A stretch of 64,000 nucleotides of DNA from Megalobrama amblycephala (GCF_018812025.1 NC_063045.1:56863957-56927956); one strand, 5' to 3'; shown: positions 16,445 to 32,307, counted from the first letter of the stretch. The notes: generated by a model from the sequence alone, not told the origin. Translations and numbers: made by a program.

Positions 16445-18512
16445 TATGTACGGAGCCCCGCATATGACATGTAGGGGAAAAAAGTAAATTTAGTTAGTTA
16501 AAATTAGTTCCCTCGATTTATAAATCTTGCGCACAATTTACAATTTCGTTCCCTCGATTTATAAATCATGCGCACAATTTACTATTTCATTCCCTCGATT
16601 TATAAATCATGCGCACAATTTACAATTTCGTTCCCTCGATTTATAAATCATGCGCACAATTTACTATTTCATTCCCTCGATTTATAAATCTTGCGCACAA
16701 TTTACAATTTCGTTCCCTCGATTTATAAATCATGCGCACAATTTACTATTTCATTCCCTCGATTTATAAATCATGCGCACAATTTACTATTTCATTCCCT
16801 CGATTTATAAATCATGCGCACAATTTACAATTTCGTTCCCTCGATTTATAAATCATGCGCACAATTTACTATTTCATTCCCTCGATTTATAAATCTTGCG
16901 CACAATTTACAATTTCGTTCCCTCGATTTATAAATCATGCGCACAATTTACTATTTCATTCCCTCGATTTATAAATCTTGTGCACAATTTACTATTTCGT
17001 TCCCTCAATTTATAAATCATGTGCACAATTTACTATTTCATTCCCTCGATTTATAAATCATGTGCACAATTTACTAATTCGTTCACTCGATTTATAAATC
17101 ATGCGCACAATTTACTATTTCGTTCCCTCAATTTATAAATCATGTGTACAATTTACTATTACGTTCCCTCAATTTATAAATCATGCGCACAATTTACTAT
17201 TTCGTTCCCTCAATTTATAAATCATATGCACAATTTACTATTTCATTCCCTCGATTTATAAATCATGCGCACAATTTACTAATTCGTTCACTCGATTTAT
17301 AAATCATGCGCACAATTTACAATTTCGTTCCCTCAATTTATAAATCGTGTACAATTTACTATTTCGTTCACTCGATTTATAAATCATGCGCACAATTTAC
17401 TATTTCATTCCCTCGATTTATAAATCATGCGCACAATTTACAATTTTGTTCCCTCGATTTATAAATCTTGTGCACAATTTACTATTTTGTTCCCTTAATT
17501 TATAAATCATGTGCACAATTTACTATTTCATTCCCTCGATTTATAAATCATGTGCACAATTTACTAATTCGTTCACTCGATTTATAAATCATGCGCACAA
17601 TTTACTATTTCGTTCCCTCAATTTATAAATCATGTGTACAATTTACTATTACGTTCCCTCAATTTATAAATCATGCGCACAATTTACTATTTCGTTCCCT
17701 CAATTTATAAATCATATGCACAATTTACTATTTCATTCCCTCGATTTATAAATCATGCGCACAATTTACTAATTCGTTCACTCGATTTATAAATCATGCG
17801 CACAATTTACTATTTCGTTCCCTCAATTTATAAATCATGTGTACAATTTACTATTTCATTCCCTCGATTTATAAATCATGCGCACAATTTACTAATTCGT
17901 TCACTCGATTTATAAATCATGCGCACAATTTACTATTTCGTTCACTCGATTTATAAATCATGCGCACAATTTACTATTTCGTTCCCTCGATTTATAAATC
18001 ATGCGCACAATTTACTAATTCATTCACTCGATTTATAAATCATGCGTACAATTTACTATTTCGTTCCCTCAATTTATAAATCATGCGTACAATTTACTAT
18101 TTCATTCCCTCGATTTATAAATCATGCGCACAATTTACTAATTCGTTCACTCGATTTATAAATCATGCGCACAATTTACTATTTCCTTCCCTCGATTTAT
18201 AAATCATGCGCACAATTTACTATTTTGTTCCGTCAATTTATATATCATGCACACAATTTACTATTTCCTTCCCTCAATTTATAAATCGTGCGCACAATTT
18301 ACTATTTTGCTCCCTCAATTAATAAATTGTGTGCATGATTTACCAATTCGTTTCCTCTATTTATATATTGTCCGCATGATTTAGCAAATTGAGATAACAA
18401 ATTAGTAAATCGTGTGCATGATTTATAAATCAAGGGATTGAATTAGCAAATCGTACGCACGATTTAGCCTACTACCTTTTTCCTGCATGTCACGTGCAGG
18501 GCTCCATACATA
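16445..18512. mobile_element. TIR element filled by a 41-bp minisatellite
   Basis: Imperfect terminal inverted repeats of about 40 bases bound the element. The left end runs TATGTACGGAGCCCCGCATA (from 16445) and the right end is the inverse, ending GGGCTCCATACATA (18512). Between 16508 and about 18345 are roughly 45 head-to-tail copies of a 41-base unit whose core is CCCTCGATTTATAAATCATG followed by CGCACAATTTACTATTTCG. The copies alternate between two variants at the start and repeat as a 12-unit block of 490 bases in the middle. The last copies degenerate into the right terminal region. No ORF. Confidence 0.85.
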
Positions 18513-19579
18513 TGCGTACATTTGAATGCGTAGCCTTTCAGAGTATCCACCATCTGATAGCGTGTCGACACATGCTCTAGAAAGTTTCATCTTTGTCCAG
18601 TGTCTGCGCTATTTTTCTCCAGAAGTTATGACCGATAAAATGTCTTTGTATTCTGTTGTTGTTGTGGTGTCTGGTATTTTATTGTTGTTTTGTCTCTTTA
18701 GGTTTGTTTTCTACTGTGAAACAACGGACCGGGCCAGTGTTGCCACCTTGTTGAACAACTGATTAGTGCAAAACAAATTCAGTGCGCATGTACTAAGAAA
18801 AATCAAATACACACTTACTATTCTGGTGACTAAATTTGCATTACGCACACTGTACACAAACACATATGCGTAAAAACAGAAGTATACTTTGGGCTTCGAG
18901 GCCGTTTACATGATATCATTTTCAACTAAAAACTGAAAACTTTATATGTATTTTGGCCATTCATTTACATAACAATGGCGTTTTGGGGGCCTGAAAATGT
19001 TTTTAGTTTTTTAAAACAATACCGTTATCGTCTCCATGTAAACTACAAAAACGTGTCATGCTCATGCGTATTAAATGTTCAGTCTATAGACACGTAGTGT
19101 CTTTACAAAATGGCATTGCCATCTACTAGCCTGGCAGCATAATACATCGTTTTTAGTCGTTTTCATTGATTCATGTGAACAGGGATCGTTTTGACAATGT
19201 TGTCCGGACCATGAGGTCCGGACCCTCCATTCCTTTAAATGGCAGTGAAGGACCCTCTTTCTCATATGCAGACAATCAATACTGATCACAGTTGATACCT
19301 GAATCTCAAAGCTTAGTGAGTTTAAGAAGACAGCAAGTTGTTTATTTTCCTACCAGTCATACTAAGTAAGTGAATCAGTGAGCTAGACCTATGTCACTGC
19401 TAATCAATCTTTTGCAATCAGTCCAGACTATTAGAAATAAATGAGCTACATCTGGGAATGCATCATATGTAATAGATACCCAGAATTACTTTATATCATC
19501 CAGGTGTGCTGGAGTGCATTTCAGTCTGTCAGAGATCCAGCTGCATGCATTTGGCTTCCAAATAGCTCAGTCCTTCCAG
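18513..19579. other. Intergenic DNA, no gene seen
   Basis: 18895-19170 resembles a dispersed repeat (GCCGTTTACATGATATC on the left, TCCATGTAAACTAC and ATTCATGTGAACAGGGATCG on the right). The remainder is unassigned. Confidence 0.45.
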
Positions 19580-19594
19580 AGGTCACAGAGGTCA
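19580..19594 (+). promoter_or_regulatory. DR3 nuclear-receptor site
   Basis: AGGTCACAGAGGTCA is a perfect direct repeat of AGGTCA with three spacer bases. DR3 is preferred by VDR-RXR, and COUP-TF also tolerates varied spacing. It is about 2 kb upstream of the nr2f1 start. Confidence 0.45.
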
Positions 19595-20009
19595 CACATC
19601 TGCATGTGAAATGCGATGCCCTTTGACACCGCCCGCTGCCCCTGAGCCTCTGTGGCTCTGCTGGTACATGAAGTGCCAGCACTAGTGTCGAGCGCTGTGA
19701 TTTAGGCACCTGAGGTTAGCCTTCACTCAATCACTGAACAGAGAATGTTACTTTGTGATCCTAGAGCAAAAATATATTTTTATTAGTCATTTTAGATTAA
19801 TTAATAGTATATTCAGTTGGATTAATAGTAAATTATTAACAGAGCAACTAATAAATTAACAATAACATTAGAACCCATTAGAACAATTCAAAACAAGATA
19901 AAGTTGGTATTCCAGGCAAGAATTCATAGAAAAATGATGATACAAATAATGCTTAAATATCATTCTAGCTAAATCTAGCACATTGTTTTTGGAGTAGTGA
20001 CCTTTCTTT

Positions 20010-20180
20010 TGACCTTTGACCCTGGGCTCTGTCCTTGTCTTTGCTCATTGTATCGCTTTGACCCTTTAACCTGCAGCTCCTACAACCTGTTCACAAACAT
20101 GCCACCAATCATGTGATCCTACTCCATCCCGAGCCTTGAGGTTCACTAGCAACTCAAAGCAAAACTTTGACCCTTGAACT
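20010..20180 (-). promoter_or_regulatory. DR1 cluster upstream of nr2f1
   Basis: Three DR1-type elements read on the minus strand. TGACCTTTGACCC (20010-20022) is perfect. TGACCCTTTAACC (20059-20071) and TGACCCTTGAACT (20168-20180) are imperfect. A further TGACCT half-site lies at 19998-20003. The cluster is 1.4-1.6 kb upstream of the nr2f1 ATG, so COUP-TFI could bind its own upstream region. Binding is inferred. Confidence 0.5.
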
Positions 20181-20357
20181 CACTGAATTATGCATGAGAA
20201 GTATAGTTGCTGCTGGAAGTGCAATCACTGCTATTAATAAAAAAATTGTAATATATGTTCCTATAAATATCTTGCTTGTTCACATGTAAAAAAAAAAAAA
20301 ATCAATAAAGTATTATTTAATAAAATAACATTTTTTAATAAATAATTATATTATATT

Positions 20358-20599
20358 TAGTGCTGTCAAATGATTAATCGCGGTTAATTGCATCCAAAAT
20401 AAAAGTTTGTGTTTACATAATATATGTGTGTACTGTGTATAATTATGTATATATAAATACACATGCATGTATAAATTTTAAATATATATAATATAAATTA
20501 TATAAATATAGTAATTATACACAGTACACACACATATTATGTAAAAACAAAATTTTATTTTGGATGCGATTAATCGCTATTAATCATTTGACAGCACTA
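20358..20599. mobile_element. MITE with TAGTGCTGTCAAA ends
   Basis: TAGTGCTGTCAAATGATTAA on the left is the exact inverse of TTAATCATTTGACAGCACTA on the right. The interior is also palindromic (ACATAATATATGTGTGTACT / AGTACACACACATATTATGT). It is probably hAT-like by its TAGTG ends. Confidence 0.85.
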
Positions 20600-20701
20600 A
20601 ATATATTATATTATATTATATTATATTATATTATATTATATTATATTATATTATATTATATTATATTATATTATATTATATTATATTATATTATATTATA
20701 T
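20600..20701. repeat. TTATA pentanucleotide microsatellite
   Basis: About 20 copies of a five-base AT unit start at the edge of the preceding MITE. Confidence 0.95.
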
Positions 20702-20899
20702 TGCACTGGACTCCTTGCTTTTTTCCCATAATATAGTTTGTCTTTTCACACTAGATGGCAGTCCTTCTATTTCTATACACTGGTATGAGCATAAGATTAA
20801 ATCTACTGTAATAATCAAATGCAAAAAAATGATCATCAATAACTCATAGCATGCAGATTGAATTTCAGGTAATGGTCAAGATTAAAAAAGTATAACCTA

Positions 20900-21569
20900 T
20901 CTTTTGAATAGCTAAAATGTTAAATCCTATTCCTATCCAGTGTGAGAAAAAATACAAATGCATAAAAGTCTCAGTGTTTCCAAAAAGTGACTTGAAGCAC
21001 ATAATTGCATCCAGTCGCCTTTGGAAGGATGTGAGCTAAATGGCCAATCAAACAGAGCTTCCGAGCTTAAAGGAGCCGCCCACTTCTGTGCTTTAATACC
21101 TGATGGAGTCCATAATACAGACCATTCAATAGACCACCACTGAAGCGCGTAAGACCAAGTTAAGGTGTGGTCATTTGGATCACCATCATGCCAAAGTTGA
21201 GTCTGTTCAGCTCTGTTTTTATGGATACTCCAAATAAGGCCGTTTTTAGTTAGAGGAGATTTCATCAATTCATGCTCATGTCAATCATGCCAACAGAAGG
21301 CTGCGCTACACCGCATCTTTGCTCCCCTCGGATCTGATTCATTTGGGGTTTCCGATTGTCCCTTTTACGCACTAAGATATCACCAACACGGAGTTCCTTA
21401 AATCGGCGTGATTTTTCAGTCTGGCTGTCTGAACTTGTTGGACGCATATCTTCAGTCTCTTCGATGCGCATTCCACATCAGTTGTTTCTTCTGCATGGAT
21501 AAAACACGACCGGCCTTCTTCATCTTGAATAATTCTGGAGAAGACGCGTAAAAGGTTCGCAGTCCAGCC
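20900..21569 (+). promoter_or_regulatory. nr2f1: nr2f1 upstream region and probable 5'UTR
   Basis: Repeat-free sequence ahead of the start codon. It holds a CCAAT box within GGCCAATCA (21044-21048), a perfect SRF CArG box CCAAATAAGG (21230-21239) and a GC-rich GGAGCCGCCCACTT (21072-21085). No clear TATA box. The transcription start cannot be fixed from sequence. The minus-strand open frames here are not supported as genes. Confidence 0.45.
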
Positions 21570-25259
<3,690 letters not shown>

Positions 25260-25785
25260 GAGGGAGATGAAGATGGACATTTGGTGAGCAAAATGTAACA
25301 TGGATGAAACTCTCTGATCTCTCTCTCTCTCTCTCTCACTCAGTGTCGATTTATATAGCAATGATATTGTGAAAATGTGAAGATATCTTTACTCTCTTTC
25401 TCCTGATCTCTACTTTTAACAGTCAAGCATCATATTATGTGCCATAAAGACTTTATTGATTCATTTCCTCACAGTGTAATTGTCCATTTAAATATTTTAA
25501 ATCAAATGCAAAATGTCTTAATTTAGTTATCTGAACGAGGGGATATGCTTTCATCCAAAATAACAGACATAAAATCACTATTGGTGTTACCCTAAAAACG
25601 TTTTGTTTCAACTGATAAGCGGAGACAATGGATTTAACAATTATTTATTTTGCTGTATTTATTTTCCTGCTCATTAACTTCCTGTACACGTGATCTAAAC
25701 AATCAACCACAGCACTTAAAGTTATGTTTTTGTTTTGTTTTGTTTTTCTGAGGCTCGACAATAAATGTTTTGGTGTATTTTTTTC
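25260..25785 (+). other. nr2f1: Probable nr2f1 3'UTR
   Basis: Follows the TGA stop. The first AATAAA on the plus strand is at 25760-25765, giving a 3'UTR of about 520 bases. A CT microsatellite lies at 25318-25336. A longer form is possible. Confidence 0.5.
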
Positions 25786-27183
25786 CATCGTTTTTCAAAC
25801 CCTTAGATGATTATTTGGACTGTCAGGGTGGGCGATGGGGGGCTGTTGGATTTGATGTACGATGCAACATTTGATTAAACAATTTTCATTAATCATTTCG
25901 TGCGTAAATGTGCTTTTGTTTCTACTTTTTCTAATAAAGATAGTTTTCAGAACTTTGCGAGACAAACTGATGTTCATTTTCATAACGCTGTGGTCTTGTC
26001 ATGCTTTTAACTTTTTGTTTGAAATGTTTTGAGATCTTTTGCAGCAACTTTGAACAAAAGCCCCTTAAATGTATAGGAGACCAGACTATTAGCAAGTCAT
26101 TTTGGCTTTAAAATATTTACAAAATATGGAATATTTTGCATATTTGTTTTATATGCAATAATTTAACGCGCAATGCGACACGATATATGCTGTTGTTCAT
26201 TATGACAGATCAGCTATTCGTTTGTTACTTCATTTTATTCGTACCTTAAAACTAAGAACTCATTGATGTTTATTAATGTTCTTAGACGGAAAATACACGC
26301 TTGCGCCTTCAGTAAAGCCTACATATAAAATATAGCTAAAAAGTTGACTTTGAATATTGTAAGAATTAGAAATTCACAGTATCATATCTTGTAGGCGTAT
26401 AAATAAACAAAATGCCGGTTTCTAAAATAGTTAACTCGTATATAAAGACGCTGTAGAAGTAATTTTGACCATGGTTCATTAAAATATGTGCCTGGAACGA
26501 TATTTTTCCATCTAACCTTGAAAAAGATAAGTCGTTTGGCCTGTAAAGGCTCATGTTTATCAGAAATATTTGAATTTTATCTGATCAGAGAGAGACAAAA
26601 CAGTTCACAGGCCGATGATAACCTGGACAGGTGAGATGTTTTGTACAGAAAGCGCTGTGATCTTATCACATTAATCAGATCAGGCTTCAAATAAACGAGA
26701 TTAATTGTAATTGGACTTTAAAGTTTGTGCCCTTTATGTGCTGGATTTCAGTCTGAGCTGATATGTGCCATATCTCAAATCGCTTGCTCATCTTTCATTT
26801 TCCAGAGACATTTTGCATTTTTGTTGTTCTTGTTTTTTTTTGTTTAGCTATGAATATCTTATATACAATGTAGCCAGGCTATAATAGCTGTGTAGCCTAC
26901 TGATATCTGAGTAGCTCGATACAGGTTATACAAGTAAAACAGACTTATTTTTTTCACCTCACTTTAATTCAAGCATTTTCTTTCAAATAGAAGTTTCCAG
27001 TCGTGATAATGAAAAAATGAATTAAGTCGAAGCGTGTTTTCTTTGAAAACAACAATAGTTACTACAACAATGACAAAATGTCCATCAAATATATCAAAAA
27101 CTCAAATGTGCATAAATGTTGAAATGTAGATTTTTTTTTTTTAGATAGAAATTCTTTCCCAAACCAACATGTTTATCCACGAA
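25786..27183. other. Intergenic DNA; possible conserved element at 26580-26790
   Basis: No genes. 26580-26790 lacks repeats and packs homeodomain-type motifs (GATTAATTGTAATTGG), a GATA site in CTTATCACATTAATC and TCF-like CTTTAAAG. This is the composition expected of a developmental enhancer near nr2f1. Conservation cannot be tested here. Confidence 0.3.
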
Positions 27184-27437
27184 CAGTGTTGCCAGATTGG
27201 GCGGGGTTTTCCGAGGGTATCGGTTAATTTAGTCTATCTGGACATTTTAGTCATATTTGGTAATGTATTTGCCCTGATTTGATCACTTTTCCTGGGAAAT
27301 GTATCTATTTTTATAATATTTTGTCATCATTATTTTGTTTTAAGGAGTTAAAATGGTCCATTTCAACCTGAATTGACATGGCAATAAAATTATATCACAT
27401 TATTTTGACAGTTAAAGGTTTTTTGTTGGCAACACTG
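27184..27437. mobile_element. hAT-type MITE with perfect 8-bp target duplication
   Basis: Ends CAGTGTTGCCA and TGGCAACACTG are inverted repeats. The flanking octamers TCCACGAA at 27176-27183 and 27438-27445 are identical, the 8-bp duplication diagnostic of hAT insertion. Length 254 bases, no ORF. Intact ends suggest a fairly recent insertion. Confidence 0.9.
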
Positions 27438-27445
27438 TCCACGAA

Positions 27446-28889
27446 ATAAACTGTCCTCATGTATTTCACTTAATAAGGATTCATTTACAATATATCGATT
27501 AAATTTAAACTAATGTCTTCTGACCTCTATGACGGTTCTAATTGTTCGGCCTATCTGTCATTCAAATCAGTATATATGGTATGGAAATACGCATGCGCGA
27601 TTGCAAGAAACTCGTTCTTTTACACTGACTTTTTAGTTGCTGTACAGAAAATTACCTGAAACTGACACAAATATTTGGTTTATCTAAATCAGGATACAAA
27701 AGCAAGGATTTTCAATCAGGCTGTTGGAATTTCTATCTCACAACAATATTTGAACAGCTTTATTTTATTTGTTTAAACAGATTTTTTGTAATTTAGTGAC
27801 AAAAATGGTCTCCGTGAAGTGGGCTAAATCTGACAAAGCTTCTGCTTGGAGACACCTGTTTACTTAAAAAAAAAAAAAAAAAAAACCTTTTAGTCAGTTT
27901 ATAGTCAATATAATCCGTTTTTCCATATAAAAACACCAGAAGTCTGTGACATCTCCCCAGTTATAGAAAACCTGTGTGTGTTCCTCCGTGTATGTGTCGA
28001 GTCTGACAGCCAGAGTCTCTAGTTATTGCGACCGTCTGTGTGAACTCCGTGACCCCGCACCTCTCTCATCATGTGCGGATCTCCTCCTGAGTTTCCCCCC
28101 TTTCGTAGATGGATCATGAACTCATGGCATCTCAGATGAATCCCTGACACCGTGCCTGGGTTAGCCATGACCCCGGCGGTGCCTTGGGACCCGTGAGGAG
28201 AACCGGAGCTCAGAATAAAGCACAGGGGGATTCCTGATGGCCACGAGGAGGGTCTTTGTTGGAAGTTAGATACGTGCTCAGATCAAGGGTACAGCTGTCA
28301 GAGGAAACTGTGTCCTAGGAGCTAGTGTGGGAATGCAAACATAGACACTTGTGAGTAAAATAGTGCTAAGAAAGCTGTGGTTTCTGACTGCAAATGTGAT
28401 GTTCTGCAAATATGAAGTGGGTAAATTAAAGATCAGATTTAAAGGTCATGTAAATATGGGTCTTCCTGTCATGGGCAGCATTAAAGTCTTAATGGACTTG
28501 GATTAGCAACCTGTAAAGACAGAGCAGGCATACCAGGAAAGGGGGCTTATAGCGAAATCTGGAGACGGGACGTGTCATCTATAAGATCCAGGATCTTGGA
28601 CAATAGGCTTTCTTGCACAGAAATCGAAGGGAACTCCAAATCTCCAAATCCTAATGCAGTCTTTATTGGATTCTTTGGCCGGCTTAATTAGCTCACTTCC
28701 AGGTACTATATTTTAAGTGGATTTGAAGTCATTAAAGATGACAGAATTGATTCACAGCCAACGGACATCTATGAGAATGGCTTTTATATTCCAGTTCAAT
28801 TCAAACTGGCAGCAAACAGGATGCAGAAGTTGTTGTTTGTATTTAAAGGTGTACTAATGAAGTAAAATTTTTCTTTTTTTTTTAGAAAG
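27446..28889. other. Intergenic DNA, no gene seen
   Basis: 27980-28330 is GC-richer than its surroundings and repeat-free, with no coding frame. The rest is AT-rich. No family recognised. Confidence 0.45.
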
Positions 28890-29320
28890 ATATGAATATT
28901 TATATTCAAGGACACATTAAATTGATTAAAAGTGATGGTAAAGATGCTTAAAATACAACAAAATATTTGCATTTCAAATAAACGCTGTTCTTTTGGACTT
29001 TCTATTCATCAAATAATCATGAAAATAATGTATCACACACACACACACACAAAATGAATCAGCACAACTGTCAACATTGATAATACTAAGAAATGTTTCT
29101 TGAGCAGCAAATCAGCATATTAGAATGATTTCTGAAGGATCATGTGACACTGAAGACTAGGGTAATGATGCTGAAAATTCAGCTTTGATCACAGGAATAA
29201 ATTGCAGTTTAAACAATATTTAAATAAAAAAAACAGTTATTTTGAATTGTAATAATATTTCACAATATTAATGTTTTTACTGTATTTTTTTGATTAAATA
29301 AATGCAGACTTCTTTCAAAA
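28890..29320 (+). repeat. Dispersed cyprinid repeat (ATGCTGAAAATTCAGCTTTG family)
   Basis: Shares long blocks (GAGCAGCAAATCAGCATATT, GAAGGATCATGTGACACTGA) with copies at 52130-52510 (inverted) and 59030-59400. A CA microsatellite has expanded inside it near 29036. Confidence 0.85.
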
Positions 29321-29343
29321 ACAATAAAAATATTTTTGAATAG

Positions 29344-29345
<2 letters not shown>

Positions 29346-29390
<45 letters not shown>

Positions 29391-29400
29391 GCTAGATATA
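29346..29400. repeat. CA/TA microsatellite
   Basis: About 17 CA dinucleotides followed by a short TA run. Confidence 0.95.
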
Positions 29401-30039
29401 TAGTTAGAGAGATAAAAGTTAGATAAATAGACAAATGAAGATCCACCATATTATTTGAATTTGTACTAATGAATTTGCTTGAATTGAAATTCTGTAAATT
29501 TCCTGTCATTCAAATACATCATCCTGTGTGTTGTAGCTAAATGAATTCATACTCTTACTCATGAATCGAAAAAGAAGCCTGTTCTTAAATCCTGATCTTA
29601 GCAAGCAATCTTTGATCAACAAGGTTAATTTGTCTTTGTCTCTCAGGCGATCAGAGATGGTACCTGCTCTTTTGTTGTTCTCTGATTATCAGACATCGTC
29701 TCTTCTTCTCCCAGTCAATTACGTCCTGCTGCTGTAATTACAGAGCACTTCACTGTCTGGCCCATTATCAGCCTTTGTTCATTTTTTAACTTGGCCTGAA
29801 CGCATCTGACACATGTTTTAACTGTCCAAATATTCTATTCAACACACATGAACGTGGACAGAACTGCCACATTTTTTAAAGTTGTATAATAATAGATTTG
29901 TTTAAGACATGCAAAAATAGTGTTCTGCAGTTTAAAATGATAATGATAACTGCAGTCCTCTTATAAAAATGCTTAAGCTTAACCAAGTATTTCTACAGTA
30001 CGAAAGTGCACAAACTTTCAGAACTCACAGAATTACTGG
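29401..30039. other. Intergenic DNA, no gene seen
   Basis: Repeat-poor. 29640-29790 has a GC content above its neighbours and several ATTA/TAAT homeodomain cores. No gene. Confidence 0.45.
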
Positions 30040-30160
30040 TAAGACTTGAGGTGTTGATTTGCCACCAAAATGATGTCACTTCCTGGAAGATGATGTCATA
30101 AAGGCTTTTGTTAGTTACCAGATTTTACAAAAGACTAAACAGCTTAAAACCAAAATGGTG

Positions 30161-30200
<40 letters not shown>

Positions 30201-30990
30201 TTGACTCCCATCTTTAACACAGATTTCATCAAATCTAGTGGTAACACTCACTGATTCTTGTTGTGTGGTTGATTTGTCACCAAAATGATGTCACTTCCTG
30301 GAAGATGATGTCATGAAGGCTTTTGTTAGTGAAGTAATTTTAGAAAAGATTAAACAGCTTAAAACCGAAATGGTGAAATTATTTATTTATTTATTTTTAA
30401 ATTAAATTTGATTCCCATCTTTAATGCACAGAATTGATTAAATCCATTGCTAACACTTACTGATTCTTGTGTTGTTGATTTTTTCACTTCCTGGAAGATG
30501 ATGTCATAAAGGCCCTTGGTAGTTAAGTGATTTTACAAAAGAATAAACAACTTGAAACCAAAATAGTGAAATACCATTTAAAATACAATTAATATGATAC
30601 GATTGGTCAAAATACGATTCCATCTTCAATGTACAGAAATAATTAAATTCTTTGCTACTTATTGATGCTTGTGCTGTTGCTTTGCCACCAAAATGAGGTC
30701 ATTTCCTGGAAGATGATGTCATAAAGGCTCTTTTGTTAAGTGATTTTACAAAAGCAAAATGGTGAAATTATTTATTTTAATATATGCTTCCCATCTTTAA
30801 CACACAGAATTCATTAAATCTAACACTCGCTGATGCTTGAGCTGTTGCTTAGCCCCCAAAATTAGGTCACTTCCAGGAAAATTACATCATAAAGGCTTTT
30901 GTTACTTAGGGATATTTCAGGATAATTGGGACATTTTTCCACAGTCATCTCACAATGGTAAAATGTATCCCAATTTTAGCAGAATTCACC
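30040..30990. repeat. Five-unit tandem array with conserved STAT-like cores
   Basis: Five diverged copies of a 170-215 base unit. Each has a TTCN3GAA palindrome: TTCCTGGAA at 30080, 30295, 30488 and 30703, and TTCCAGGAA at 30871. In the best units it is flanked on both sides by TGATGTCA, a CRE/AP-1-like octamer. A 35-base A-tract interrupts the first unit (about 30163-30197). Confidence 0.85.
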
Positions 30991-32307
30991 CCTGAGTGAT
31001 TTTACAAAAGACTAAATGTAAAATATTCCTATCTTTAGAATTGTGTGTTTAATATTTTATTCAATATATGACTCATAGAATGAACCAAATTGATTTGTTT
31101 TGATGGCACGGGTTACAGATCAATAACATAAGTGCATCTAGTTGTCACCACAAGTCAACAAGCTATAGTCCAGATTGAATCCCCAGTTTAACTCACGCTT
31201 TAACTAAATCAGCGGTGTGTCGTGTTGGCATACTGATAATAAGAGTTGATAGAATGCTCTCTTCTCAGATCTCCTCACTACAGTAATCTTCCTAATGAAG
31301 TAAACGTGGATTTCCCCATAATGCCCATCGTCTTGCACAGAACATCGTCCCTAATCCACTCCAGACGGCCTGAGGATGACATGTGTTCCTATGGACCAAT
31401 CAACTCATGCACAAGAACATTAAATGAATTAGCCTCTAGTTACGGTCTTCACAAACCATGTGTGCTGAATATGGTGTCTCTGCAATGTTGCCATATTGTG
31501 AACAACAGCTACATTTGGCCACTTTTGGTCATTGAAATCAATGGTAAACAGCAGCCCAATTCAACTGATTTGCCTACAAATGTATCAAATATGTCACTCC
31601 ACAATCAGTATAATATTACAGAATAATATTAAGGTATTTGGGTCATTGCAGGGTCATCGGATCATCCCGGCTCTTACTCACTGGGGGGCCCACAACTTTT
31701 TAGACAACAGCTTGTCGGCAGCCCACTCATTAGTGTCAGAAACACGCAGACGCGCACACACATGCTCAAACATCCACTCTAACTGACACCAAATAGAAGG
31801 TGATGATAGTGACTGTTAACGTTTTTAATAGCACGTTTGCTTTTGATTCAATTATAATTCTCAAGCTAAGCTGCAATCTGTCCTCATTATCACTTTATAT
31901 TTAATACATTAATATTACAGTTAAATCCTACACATGACAAATACACTTTCAAACATTCGAGATATCATTTTAACACCTCTTTTCTACTTTTCTGACATAA
32001 ATTAATTCCAAAAACAAAGATCGTGGCTTTACAATGAAGTTTTCGGCAAACTTTTATAATGGATTCACATTCACCTCTTCTGCTTCTCAGCACAGACAAA
32101 CATTAATCCACTTTCTGCTGCTTTGAAGTCGAAACTCTTTCTAATTAAGGAACCACTGGCCTTCAAAAGACCTCATCCTGGAGTCATGCGGTATTTTTTA
32201 TGCGACTTGACTGAGAAATACATTTGGAGTGATGCAATTCTTTTTCTCTCAGAAATAAAAGTGGTAGCAGTGCAACCTCCATGGACAGAAAAATGTCCAA
32301 AAAGGAA

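Noticed and set aside
16508..18345. CRISPR-like regular repeat array
   Set aside because: The units are contiguous with no unique spacers, and this is vertebrate DNA. It is a minisatellite.
31246..31626. 126-codon open frame in the gene desert
   Set aside because: No domain, no neighbouring exon-like sequence, composition like the surroundings.
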